A stretch of DNA of 64,000 nt, taken from assembly GCA_044225555.1 (NCBI GenBank), contig JBGAIM010000002.1:124001-188000 (forward strand), read 5' to 3'. Every line of letters begins with the position of its first letter. The stretch's first letter is position 1. The position numbers were made by a program, and so were the translations under genes. Below the pieces are notes generated by a model. That model made no database searches and was not told the DNA's origin. It worked only from the letters and a program-made list of their open reading frames with translations. This DNA comes from JADLHS01 sp044225555. GTDB taxonomy: Bacteria; Verrucomicrobiota; Verrucomicrobiia; Limisphaerales; JADLHS01. Of the stretch, positions 50,458 through 57,900 are shown in pieces.

Positions 50458-50706
50458 ATGAGCAGCTACCCGAATCGAAACATCTGGCGACGAGTGAGCG
50501 CCGTGCTTGTCGCCTTAGTCGGGGTGTATTTCATGTCGAGTCCAGTCTTCGGACTGATCCAGGGACTTCGCGAACGCGATCCGGGCCGGAAGTTGGAGTT
50601 CACGAATTATCTACCGATTGAGGCGACTGTCTGGGCCATTCTTTTCTTCTTCGGCTTGGCGTTGCTGTTTGGTGCTCGCCGGCTGTGGAGGCAGCCAGCA
50701 TCATGA
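50458..50706 (+). CDS. Cassette gene 1: small membrane protein
   Basis: 82 residues with two membrane segments (VSAVLVALVGVYFMSSPVFGLI and ATVWAILFFFGLALLFGARRLW) and a short polar loop. It fills the space between the GTTAGGC core at 50438 and attC 1, and its stop is 8 bases before attC 1, the usual single-gene cassette layout. No family recognised. Confidence 0.65.
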   Translation: MSSYPNRNIWRRVSAVLVALVGVYFMSSPVFGLIQGLRERDPGRKLEFTNYLPIEATVWAILFFFGLALLFGARRLWRQPAS

Positions 50707-50713
50707 CAACGCC

Positions 50714-50806
50714 GCCTAACCATTTGCTGCATCGAACCCGGCGGGGGCGTCGCGGTTGCAATCGTTGCCTCCCGCGCGCCGGGTCGCTGAGCTTGGGTCG
50801 TTAGGC
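50714..50806 (+). repeat. attC site 1
   Basis: 93 bases bounded by GCCTAAC and its exact complement GTTAGGC. Inner arms GCTGCATCGAACCCGGCG and CGCCGGGTCGCTGAGC pair with the offset bases characteristic of attC. Nearly identical along its length to attC 3. Confidence 0.9.
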
Positions 50807-50822
50807 GACATCACGCACGTCT

Positions 50823-51311
50823 ATGCCAATAATCCTTCAAGCGCTTCTAATTTCCGCGGCGTTTGTGATCGGCATTGGTTCTTTGCTTGTAGTTATCGGA
50901 TATTTTCGGCGCAAGAAGGTGCTGACACGTCTTTTGACTGTTGCGTGGCCGAAGACAAACCAGATGCGGTTGCGTGTTCTACTCGCAGGCGTTGGCATTT
51001 ACTTGTGTCTGTGGATGGTTACAGCATTGGCTGGCACCCGACAGGCCCGGAACGATGTGCTCCGTCACCTGAAAATTCCGTCGGCTAGCACTGACATCTC
51101 CGCGACCACACCGTCTAATTCAGATTTCATAGTCGAGAGCGAAGTCGCTACACCGTATCATTGGTGCATTACCCGTTCATACGTTCCATTCTTGGTGGTA
51201 GCGCGAGCGGGCGTCAATCCTGGAGGACCGTGCGTACGTGGTGAGAATGTGTTGTATTTCTGGTTTCTTGGATATACGAAGGCCATTCGAGGAACAGCGT
51301 GGATTACATGA
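50823..51311 (+). CDS. Cassette gene 2: membrane protein
   Basis: 162 residues. Two N-terminal membrane segments (IILQALLISAAFVIGIGSLLVVIGYF; LRVLLAGVGIYLCLWMVTALAG) precede a globular part with two Cys (HWCITRSYVPFLVVARAGV; GGPCVRGENVLYFWFLGY). It lies between attC 1 and attC 2 and is unrelated to the other cassette genes. Unknown function; GC is lower than in the surrounding chromosome. Confidence 0.65.
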   Translation: MPIILQALLISAAFVIGIGSLLVVIGYFRRKKVLTRLLTVAWPKTNQMRLRVLLAGVGIYLCLWMVTALAGTRQARNDVLRHLKIPSASTDISATTPSNSDFIVESEVATPYHWCITRSYVPFLVVARAGVNPGGPCVRGENVLYFWFLGYTKAIRGTAWIT

Positions 51312-51318
51312 CGATTTC

Positions 51319-51417
51319 GCCTAACAAATCGCTGCAGCCAACGCCGGATGGTGCTGGCAGGTCCGCCTGCGCGGGCCACGTCTCTGGTCCGGCGTGGCTG
51401 AGCTTTTGTCGTTAGGC
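51319..51417 (+). repeat. attC site 2
   Basis: 99 bases bounded by GCCTAAC and GTTAGGC. Inner arms GCTGCAGCCAACGCCGG and CCGGCGTGGCTGAGC pair with offsets typical of attC. The central part differs from attC 1 and 3, as expected of cassettes of separate origin. Confidence 0.9.
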
Positions 51418-51422
51418 CACAT

Positions 51423-51770
51423 ATGGAGCGCGTCGAGTTACTGACCGTCGAATCGACCTGGGATCTACGACCGAAAGCACAGATGCTAATTATTTATCCT
51501 AGGTTTCATCCGCCGAAAGATTGGGACAGGCGAGGCTGGGGCGAACGCACAGAGCCAGTAATTGTCATTCGTCCGGACGGGAGTGAGATCGACGCCACTG
51601 CTCAGCTCAACACCACAGTGGCGAGTTGCAGAGAGTTCGTCCCTATCGAAGAGCGGATGTGGATTACGATTTGGTTGACTGACAGAGCCGCAGAGGAAGT
51701 GCCGGACGGCAGCAGGATTTTAGTTTCACGCGAGGTCAGAGATGCGATACTCCCTCAGAATGTGGCCTAA
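51423..51770 (+). CDS. Cassette gene 3: soluble protein, unknown
   Basis: 115 residues, soluble, beta-rich (VELLTVESTWDLRPKAQMLIIYPRF; EPVIVIRPDGSEIDATAQL; RMWITIWLTD; SRILVSREVRDAI). It begins 6 bases after attC 2, and its TAA stop lies inside the left arm of attC 3, a frequent feature of cassettes. The DGSEIDATAQ segment has an immunoglobulin-like or chaperone-like look, but no family is claimed. Confidence 0.65.
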   Translation: MERVELLTVESTWDLRPKAQMLIIYPRFHPPKDWDRRGWGERTEPVIVIRPDGSEIDATAQLNTTVASCREFVPIEERMWITIWLTDRAAEEVPDGSRILVSREVRDAILPQNVA

Positions 51771-51857
51771 CCAGGCGCTGCAGCGAACCCGGCGAGAGCG
51801 TCGCGGTTGCAATCGTTGCGTCCCGTGCGCCGGGTCGCTGAGCTTGGGGCGTTCAGT
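51765..51857 (+). repeat. attC site 3 with altered right core
   Basis: 93 bases, same length and near-identical centre to attC 1. The left arm is GCCTAAC, but the right core reads GTTCAGT instead of GTTAGGC, breaking the GTTRRRY rule. This is the array's downstream end; the next gene, a tyrosine recombinase, begins 171 bases later. Confidence 0.8.
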
Positions 51858-52007
51858 CTTTCAACGGAAACAGTTGCTACTGCTTCGGTTGCTGTAGGTC
51901 TGGCGGGTGGTTTGCCAGCGGGATTGCCAGTATTTGGCTACCCGAGCAAACGCGGGATAAACCCTCCCGCTACTCGCTAACGCGAGGGAAACCAGTCGGT
52001 TTAGCCT

Positions 52008-52031
52008 CATAACAGAGAAAGACATGTTATG
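52008..52031 (+). promoter_or_regulatory. Hairpin that covers the recombinase start codon
   Basis: CATAAC (52008-52013) is the exact complement of GTTATG (52026-52031), which contains the ATG. The 12-base loop holds the AGAGAAAG purine-rich ribosome binding site. Weak stem, possible translational control. Confidence 0.4.
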
Positions 52032-53186
52032 AAGCTACGGTTCAAACTCTATCGGCGTAGCAACGGGAACTACTACGCCGAGGACATCGAAACAGGGAAA
52101 CAATCCTCCCTCCGCACCAGTGACAAGGTAGAGGCCAATCGGCTGTTGCACGCGATGAACGAAGCGGCCTACCAGCCCGCGTTCAATAAACAAATGGCGA
52201 AGACCTACTTCGCCGCCGGTGATCCACGCGCCAACACACGCACCTGGCAGGATGTAATGAACTACCTGCTGCAATCCAAAGAAGGACGCAGCCAGAAGAC
52301 CCGCGAACGCTACGAGAGCGCCATCAAAGACCCGGGTTTCGATTCCATTCGCAATCTGCCACTCATCCACACGACGGCGGAAACGCTGTACCAAGTCCTG
52401 AAGGACTCTGGCAAGCCTTGCACGAACATGTTCTTGCATCGCTTTCACAGTTTTGCGCTCAAGCTTGGTTGGCTGGCATGGCCGATCATCGGCTACAACC
52501 AATGGCCCAAGCTCCAGTTCAAAGAACGGCGGGGCGTGACGCTGGAAGAACATCAGTTGCTGGTGAGCGCAGAAAAGAACGCGGAACGCCGCGCATTTCT
52601 GGAACTGCTCTGGCACGTTGGCGCTGCGCAGTTTGACCTCGTGAACTTGAAAACCGAGGACGTGGACTGGCAGGCGCGAACGATCACTTACAATCGGCAG
52701 AAGACCGGACGCCTTTGCACGTTGCGCTTTGGTGATGAAGTCGCGGAAATTCTAAAACGATTACCTGCGAGCGGCCCGCTGTTTCCAAAGTATTCAACAC
52801 TTTCGTCCGCTGACAGAGCAACACGATTTGCCGAGCGCGTGGAGCGGTTGGGGATCAGGAAGCGCAGTGAGGCAGCGGGGATTCCGAGCATCTGCCTGCA
52901 TTCCTATCGCTACTCATGGGCGGAACGCGCCCGCGCAGCGGGCTACCCGGAACGCTACGCGCAGGAGACGTTGGGACACCAAAGCTCCACTTTTGCCCGC
53001 TTCTATTCCAAGCGGGCGCAGGTCGAGTTGCCGCCGTTGGAGCAATACGAGAAACGCAATGCGCCGAGCGTGCCGCCGCTCCCGCCTACCACGAACATTA
53101 TTCCGTTGCCCGCGCCAACGACTACCGGTACGGCCGCGAACGAACCCGCCGCTTTGCCAGCGGCGCAAGTACTGGAGGCGGTATGA
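52029..53186 (+). CDS. Tyrosine recombinase (phage-type integrase), atypical
   Basis: 385 residues. An N-terminal arm-type domain and a core-binding SAM-like domain (about 70-165) precede the catalytic domain. His291 and Arg294 (CLHSYRYSW), His317 (TLGHQSS) and nucleophile Tyr326 (FYSKRA) are all present, and Lys225 fits the beta-hairpin lysine. The first catalytic Arg position, normally in TGxR, is Gln201 (HVGAAQFDLVNL). The tail is Pro/Thr-rich. It lacks the IntI-specific insert and motifs, so it is not an integron integrase. It overlaps the next gene (ATGA at 53183-53186). Confidence 0.85.
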   Translation: MKLRFKLYRRSNGNYYAEDIETGKQSSLRTSDKVEANRLLHAMNEAAYQPAFNKQMAKTYFAAGDPRANTRTWQDVMNYLLQSKEGRSQKTRERYESAIKDPGFDSIRNLPLIHTTAETLYQVLKDSGKPCTNMFLHRFHSFALKLGWLAWPIIGYNQWPKLQFKERRGVTLEEHQLLVSAEKNAERRAFLELLWHVGAAQFDLVNLKTEDVDWQARTITYNRQKTGRLCTLRFGDEVAEILKRLPASGPLFPKYSTLSSADRATRFAERVERLGIRKRSEAAGIPSICLHSYRYSWAERARAAGYPERYAQETLGHQSSTFARFYSKRAQVELPPLEQYEKRNAPSVPPLPPTTNIIPLPAPTTTGTAANEPAALPAAQVLEAV

Positions 53187-53485
53187 ATCAGCACCCGGTT
53201 CAAATGCTCGATCCGGTATTCAAGTTCCTCGATGGAATGATTGAGGACTACGGACTCAACCTCTTTATGGGGTTCGTCTATATCGCGATTCCGTTCCTCG
53301 TTTGGGTATTGTGTGGTGGACTGCGGCGAAAGTTATGGCAGGGAAAACCCATGCCTCAGGTTCCACCCGTGATCGTGATTCATCTACCCGTTGGACGACC
53401 CACGCCACCGCCGGAACCGTTTCACCCATTCCCGCCGAACCAAGAGCCGCCGGGTTGGGACCAGGATGATTGTTATCGGGATTGA
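53183..53485 (+). CDS. Small membrane protein coupled to the recombinase
   Basis: 100 residues: an amphipathic start (MNQHPVQMLDPVFKFLDGMI), one membrane segment (LFMGFVYIAIPFLVWVLCGGL) and a strongly Pro-rich cytoplasmic or external tail. Its ATG overlaps the recombinase stop. No family recognised; the overlap implies joint expression. Confidence 0.6.
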   Translation: MNQHPVQMLDPVFKFLDGMIEDYGLNLFMGFVYIAIPFLVWVLCGGLRRKLWQGKPMPQVPPVIVIHLPVGRPTPPPEPFHPFPPNQEPPGWDQDDCYRD

Positions 53486-53842
53486 AACGGCAGGTGCCGC
53501 TTTCGCGGCATGAATCTTAAAAGCGATTCCCCCGGGTGCAAACGAGCGTAATCAAGCCAGACCACAGCAACACGAGGAACGGCTGATTACGCCCGTGCGC
53601 CGTACCCGGGAAACGCAGGCCCGCCGCCTTGCAGCAGTGATGAAAGTGAATGAATGCAAGCACGCATTAGAATCCTAACCACCGTCTAGCAACAAAAAAT
53701 TCGCGAGGCTGATATCTCAGCTTGGGGAACGCGGGCAATAAGAGGACGGACAGGAATGCACCGATAGCAATGGCTGCCAGAAGTTCGACGATGGCGAAGG
53801 CGACGCTTGTGGGCAATGTGGGAGTTCTTCATAATTGCGCCT
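53486..53842. other. Gap with a large inverted repeat after the recombinase operon
   Basis: No gene of note in these 357 bases. The repeat at 53528-53612 is the main feature. The rest, up to the kinase gene's stop, shows no promoter or RNA gene that I can support. Confidence 0.5.
53528..53612. repeat. Imperfect inverted repeat, arms about 27-29 bases
   Basis: The inner arms GCGTAATCA (53546-53554) and TGATTACGC (53584-53592) are exact complements around a 29-base loop. The arms continue imperfectly outward to CCCGGG on both sides (about 53532 and 53605). It lies just beyond the recombinase-linked gene and could be a terminator, an attachment-like site or another folded recombination site. 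Confidence 0.6.
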
Positions 53843-56800
53843 TCACCACGCCAAGCCTACTTGACTCAGACGCATTCGGATGGCGTTCAGGTCACAAATG
53901 GTGGCCGTGCCATCCGGGTTGCCCCAACCCAACTGGGTGCCGCCGGCATCGAAGGACACCGGTCCCATCGCCTCGCCATCCCGGAGGAATGTGATCAACG
54001 GCGTCTTGCTCGAATCGTCAAACAACGAGATGTCCCGTCCGCTGCCGTCTGGGAAACCGTTCACGGCGTAGAGGCGCGGTCCCCAATGAAGGGCGGCGGG
54101 TTGGAAGTCAACGGTTTTCAAAATGACTCCGGACGACAGTTCCGCCAGCAGCGCCGAGTTGGCGGCGTCACGTTGGAAAGTCAGAAACTTCCCCAGCGGA
54201 TCAACCGCAACCACGCCTGATTGTTGTCCTCTTGTGGAAGGAGACATCCAAAGTTCCTTGCCGGTCAAACCATCGAAGCATTTGAACAGGATGTTAGTCT
54301 TGCCGTCTTGCGCGTGAATGCCCTCCACAACGAAGTGGCGCGCATCAAGCTGGGAACAGGCATTGTAAACATGCCGATTGAAGTCGCTGATTTCGCGAAT
54401 TGGAATCAGCGGTTCTGCACAGAGAAGATCACGAATACGGCAGACCCGGGGGTATTTCGTCGGATCCGCGTCGCTGAATGGCGGAGTCTTGGCATCCAGA
54501 GTTTCCATCCGGAACAGGAGCAGATGATTATCGTCGGGAAAGCCCAGCAAGTTCACCAATCCGGGCGGCAATTCCCACGAGGCCAGGTTTGTTCCAGTTT
54601 GCACGTCCCACAATTTGGCGGCGCTTTGCGCGGCCATTGCCAGTCGGGTTCCATCGGCATTTAGCGTCAGCCCGCCGTTGTCGGCAAACTCGCCTTTCGG
54701 TGTCTCGAACACTCGCAAAAGTTTGCCCGTCGCTAAATCCCAAACGCCCACTTCCCAATTGTGCGAGAACGCGGCAAACCGTCGGCCATCCGCGGAGAAA
54801 CAAATTCTGGAAATCTGGGCAGACAACCCGCGCAAAGTCTGGACGCCGCGCCCGAATTCCAACTCGCAGATGGATACATTGGGTGTGGGATAGTCCCCTT
54901 GACTTGCAATCGCCAGTAGCGAGCCATCGGGGGAAAAATCTAAACCGGCGAAGTAGTCGCCTGTCTGGATGTCCAGCAGGTGGCGACCCGTAGCAAGGTC
55001 CCAGAGCTTCACCGGCCCGCGGCCGCCTGCGGCCAGCGTCATTCCATCCGGGCTGAATGCCACGGAGAAAACCTGATACTGCATGCCGCGACAGAAGGCG
55101 GCCACTGTCTGGGTATGCAAATTCCAGATTGTCACCATCCCGCCCGAATCTCCCGCCGCCAGCAGCATGACTCCATTCGTTCCCTCGGCCGGAATCTCAG
55201 GGATGCGGACTGACGGTTGCAGTGCCAACGAGAGAATTTCGCTGCGACCGGCCATGAACTCGGTGACGCCTGTTCCGTCCTGCGTTTTCCAGACGCTTAT
55301 TTTCCCGGTGGAGTCAGCAACAGCGACGAGACTGCCATCGGTAGAAACTGTCATCGCCGTTACGTGTGTGCTTGGGGCTCCGAGCACGTGCGCACCGGTC
55401 GCTGAAAGCGCCACCACGCTCTCACGCCCATCTGCGGTTTTGAGCGTGACGATGCACGCGGCGCCGTCCGGCGTGAGCACTGCAAGTTTGCACAACTCTT
55501 GTCCGATTGGAATGAAAGCGAACTCCAAAGGGACTTTCCACTCGGTCACGGTTCGTGAATTGACGACGTCCGCCAGCACCAAGACGTGTCGTCCCTCGTC
55601 ATAAAGTAGTTGCGTCGCCGTGCCGTTTGCGAGAAAAGCGACTGGTCCCCAATTTGTTCCTAAGGCAGTCTGAATTTTCCCGGAATCGGCATCCCATAAT
55701 TTTGCGCCATCGCCAAGGCCACCCATCAACAAGCGCTTCCCTTGACGGTCGAAGACCACAGATGACGCGCCGAAGTTGGTGAAGTAGTGAACCCGGTGCG
55801 CGTCCAACCCCGCCAGCAATGCGGCGGCTTGATTCCGCATTGCATCCGACTCGACGCCGGCTTGAATTCTTGCCGCCCCGACGAGTCGAGCCCATGCCGG
55901 TGCGGACCAATCTGCGGAATGCGGGTTTAATCGGGTCGCCTGTACGTCTCGTAAAACCAGTTGTCGTTCGGCGGCCTTGACTTGGGCGCCCCGCCAAAGA
56001 AACAACCCAACGAGTGGGGTCATCAACGCCACACACCCAGTAACCCACAACGCGGCATTAACTGGATTCCTTCGCGTCCACATCCACAATTGTTGAAGTG
56101 CTCCGACGGGACGCGCCGCGATTGGCCGGCCGTCGAGAAATCTTCCCAGGTCTTCGGCCAGTGCCAGCGCCGAGGAATAGCGACGCGGGATTTCCTTCTC
56201 AAGGCACTTCAAGCAGATGATTTCCAAGTCCACGGGAATCCGCGAACGCAGGGTCTGGAGCCGGCGCGGAGAATCATGCTTCACCTGCTCGATGACCGCC
56301 GCGCCGGAATCACCCGCAAAGGGCGGTTGGCCCGTCAGCAACGCATAAAAAATCGCGCCCAAACTGTAGATGTCGGTGGCCGTGGTAATGGATTTGTTCT
56401 GCCCCGCCGCCTGCTCGGGCGAGGCGAACGCTGGCGTACCCATGAACACTCCGGTCTGTGTCATGCCTGCGTCGGTTTCAAGGCACTTGGCCAGACCGAA
56501 ATCAATCAAGTGCGGCTCTCCATATTCATCCAGCAGGATATTTCCGGGCTTGAGATCGCGATGCATCACGCCGCGTTGATGTGCGTGATGTACGGCGCAG
56601 GCAATTTTTGCGAGCAGTCGTGCCGCCTCCCGCTCATTCAGGCTCGCCCCCATGCGGGTGATGTATTCCGCCAGGCTTTCCCCCTCGACCAATTGCATGG
56701 CCAGATACGGATGCCCCTCGTGCTCGCCGAATTCAAAGATGGGCACGATGTTCGGGTGATCCAACTTGGCAACCGCCTCCGCTTCGATGCGCAACCGTTG

Positions 56801-56974
56801 AACGCCCGCTCCGCCCGCCGCAAAACTTGAATGAAGCACCTTCAACGCGACCGGACGATCCAGCTTGGTCTGCTGGGCACTATAGACCACGCCCATCCCG
56901 CCCCGGCCAATTTCGTCGAACAGCACGAAATCGCCGAAGTAGGGGATTCTTCGATTTGTTAGTTGGTCTGACAT
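53843..56974 (-). CDS. Serine/threonine protein kinase with C-terminal WD40 propeller
   Basis: 1043 residues from ATG 56974 (MSDQLTNRR). Kinase domain about 15-290: glycine loop GRGGMGVVY (23-31), ATP Lys45 (VALKVL), catalytic HRDLKPGN (138-145), DFGLAK (158-163), GTPAFASPEQA and DIYSLGAIFYALLTGQPPF. A membrane segment at about 337-357 (ALWVTGCVALMTPLVGLFLW) leads to an exported or distal WD40-type propeller with repeated SPDGxxLAxxxxDGxVKLWD-like units. The next gene encodes an ECF sigma factor, a pairing typical of Planctomycetes and Verrucomicrobia and suggestive of kinase-controlled transcription. Confidence 0.92.
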   Translation of the reverse strand: MSDQLTNRRIPYFGDFVLFDEIGRGGMGVVYSAQQTKLDRPVALKVLHSSFAAGGAGVQRLRIEAEAVAKLDHPNIVPIFEFGEHEGHPYLAMQLVEGESLAEYITRMGASLNEREAARLLAKIACAVHHAHQRGVMHRDLKPGNILLDEYGEPHLIDFGLAKCLETDAGMTQTGVFMGTPAFASPEQAAGQNKSITTATDIYSLGAIFYALLTGQPPFAGDSGAAVIEQVKHDSPRRLQTLRSRIPVDLEIICLKCLEKEIPRRYSSALALAEDLGRFLDGRPIAARPVGALQQLWMWTRRNPVNAALWVTGCVALMTPLVGLFLWRGAQVKAAERQLVLRDVQATRLNPHSADWSAPAWARLVGAARIQAGVESDAMRNQAAALLAGLDAHRVHYFTNFGASSVVFDRQGKRLLMGGLGDGAKLWDADSGKIQTALGTNWGPVAFLANGTATQLLYDEGRHVLVLADVVNSRTVTEWKVPLEFAFIPIGQELCKLAVLTPDGAACIVTLKTADGRESVVALSATGAHVLGAPSTHVTAMTVSTDGSLVAVADSTGKISVWKTQDGTGVTEFMAGRSEILSLALQPSVRIPEIPAEGTNGVMLLAAGDSGGMVTIWNLHTQTVAAFCRGMQYQVFSVAFSPDGMTLAAGGRGPVKLWDLATGRHLLDIQTGDYFAGLDFSPDGSLLAIASQGDYPTPNVSICELEFGRGVQTLRGLSAQISRICFSADGRRFAAFSHNWEVGVWDLATGKLLRVFETPKGEFADNGGLTLNADGTRLAMAAQSAAKLWDVQTGTNLASWELPPGLVNLLGFPDDNHLLLFRMETLDAKTPPFSDADPTKYPRVCRIRDLLCAEPLIPIREISDFNRHVYNACSQLDARHFVVEGIHAQDGKTNILFKCFDGLTGKELWMSPSTRGQQSGVVAVDPLGKFLTFQRDAANSALLAELSSGVILKTVDFQPAALHWGPRLYAVNGFPDGSGRDISLFDDSSKTPLITFLRDGEAMGPVSFDAGGTQLGWGNPDGTATICDLNAIRMRLSQVGLAW

Positions 56975-57070
56975 CCAAATTCGCAGGTAGCCGTCGAAAT
57001 AAGGCGGCGGACTTGCCAAGCACCGTTTGGGAAATGGCAATGCGGCCTGGGTTGTGACCGAATCAACTCA

Positions 57071-57772
57071 TCATTCCGCTGGCAAGTTTCTGAAAAGCAG
57101 TTCGTACAGGTAGCGCGTTTCTTCGGTGCGATTCGCCGGGGTGACAATCTGCGCCACTTCATCCTGGAAGTACTCCCAATGGCCGCGCCGCAGCCGGCTT
57201 ACCTCCTTGCGGACGGCGGCGGATGTCTTGTTAACGCGCGCTGCGACGGCGTCCCAGCCCTCGCTCGAATCCTTCTGAAAAATGTAAGGCTTCAGTTCAT
57301 CCGTCGGCGCGAGTGCCGCCATCACCTTGCGATGAATGACCAGCGCAAAATCCAAATCAAGCTGGCTGTCGGCCTGCCCGTGCGCCTGGACGTCAACGTC
57401 ATTGTCAGTCAGCGAAACTTTCTCGACGTCTCGCCCCCGTTTCTGCGCGCCGTTTTTGTCCCAACTATCCCAAAGAAACTTCTGCATCGTATCGGCGAGG
57501 TAGGCGCGGAACTTGCCCGTGCGCGGCGCGACCTTGTGCAACAGGCTTTTCTCAATCAGGTAGGCGACAAAACTGTGGGTGAGGTCCTCCGGGTCTTGGT
57601 AAAAATCCTTCCGCCGGAACCAATTCACAATCGGCTGGCGATAGTCACCGCACAATTTTTCGAGCGCCGCTCTTGCACGTTCAGGGTTGGCAGAAACCAC
57701 GTCTATGATCACGGTCCATTGTGTCGGCGGAAAAGCCGGGCCGTGACCGGGCGAGGTCGAGTTGGCTTCCAT
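57071..57772 (-). CDS. ECF RNA polymerase sigma factor linked to the kinase
   Basis: 233 residues of the group of ECF sigma factors that start with a FPPTQWTVI motif and are paired with Ser/Thr kinases. Region 2 has LEKLCGDYRQPIVNWFRRKDF followed by QDPEDLTHSFVAYLIEKSLL and FRAYLADTMQKFLWD; region 4 has the helix-turn-helix EGWDAVAARVNKTSAAVRKEVSRLRR. The C-terminus has an extension (TRYLYELLFRNLPAE). It is 96 bases upstream of the kinase gene in the same direction. No anti-sigma gene is present, which fits control by phosphorylation. Confidence 0.85.
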   Translation of the reverse strand: MEANSTSPGHGPAFPPTQWTVIIDVVSANPERARAALEKLCGDYRQPIVNWFRRKDFYQDPEDLTHSFVAYLIEKSLLHKVAPRTGKFRAYLADTMQKFLWDSWDKNGAQKRGRDVEKVSLTDNDVDVQAHGQADSQLDLDFALVIHRKVMAALAPTDELKPYIFQKDSSEGWDAVAARVNKTSAAVRKEVSRLRRGHWEYFQDEVAQIVTPANRTEETRYLYELLFRNLPAE

Positions 57773-57900
57773 GCGATTGCGGTGACATTACCACGGCCAA
57801 TCCTCAGAAAACAAGGCGACAAACTTGACGGTTTCAGAATGAAGAATCTTGGTCACATCACACCACGCGTTGCCATTTCCCTTTCAGCAACCGGGCCAAT

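Noticed and set aside
52029..53186. Recombinase as the integron integrase of the attC array
   Set aside because: It lacks the IntI-specific insert and the typical LRHSFATHLL motif, and it is placed at the distal end of the array rather than divergently at attI.
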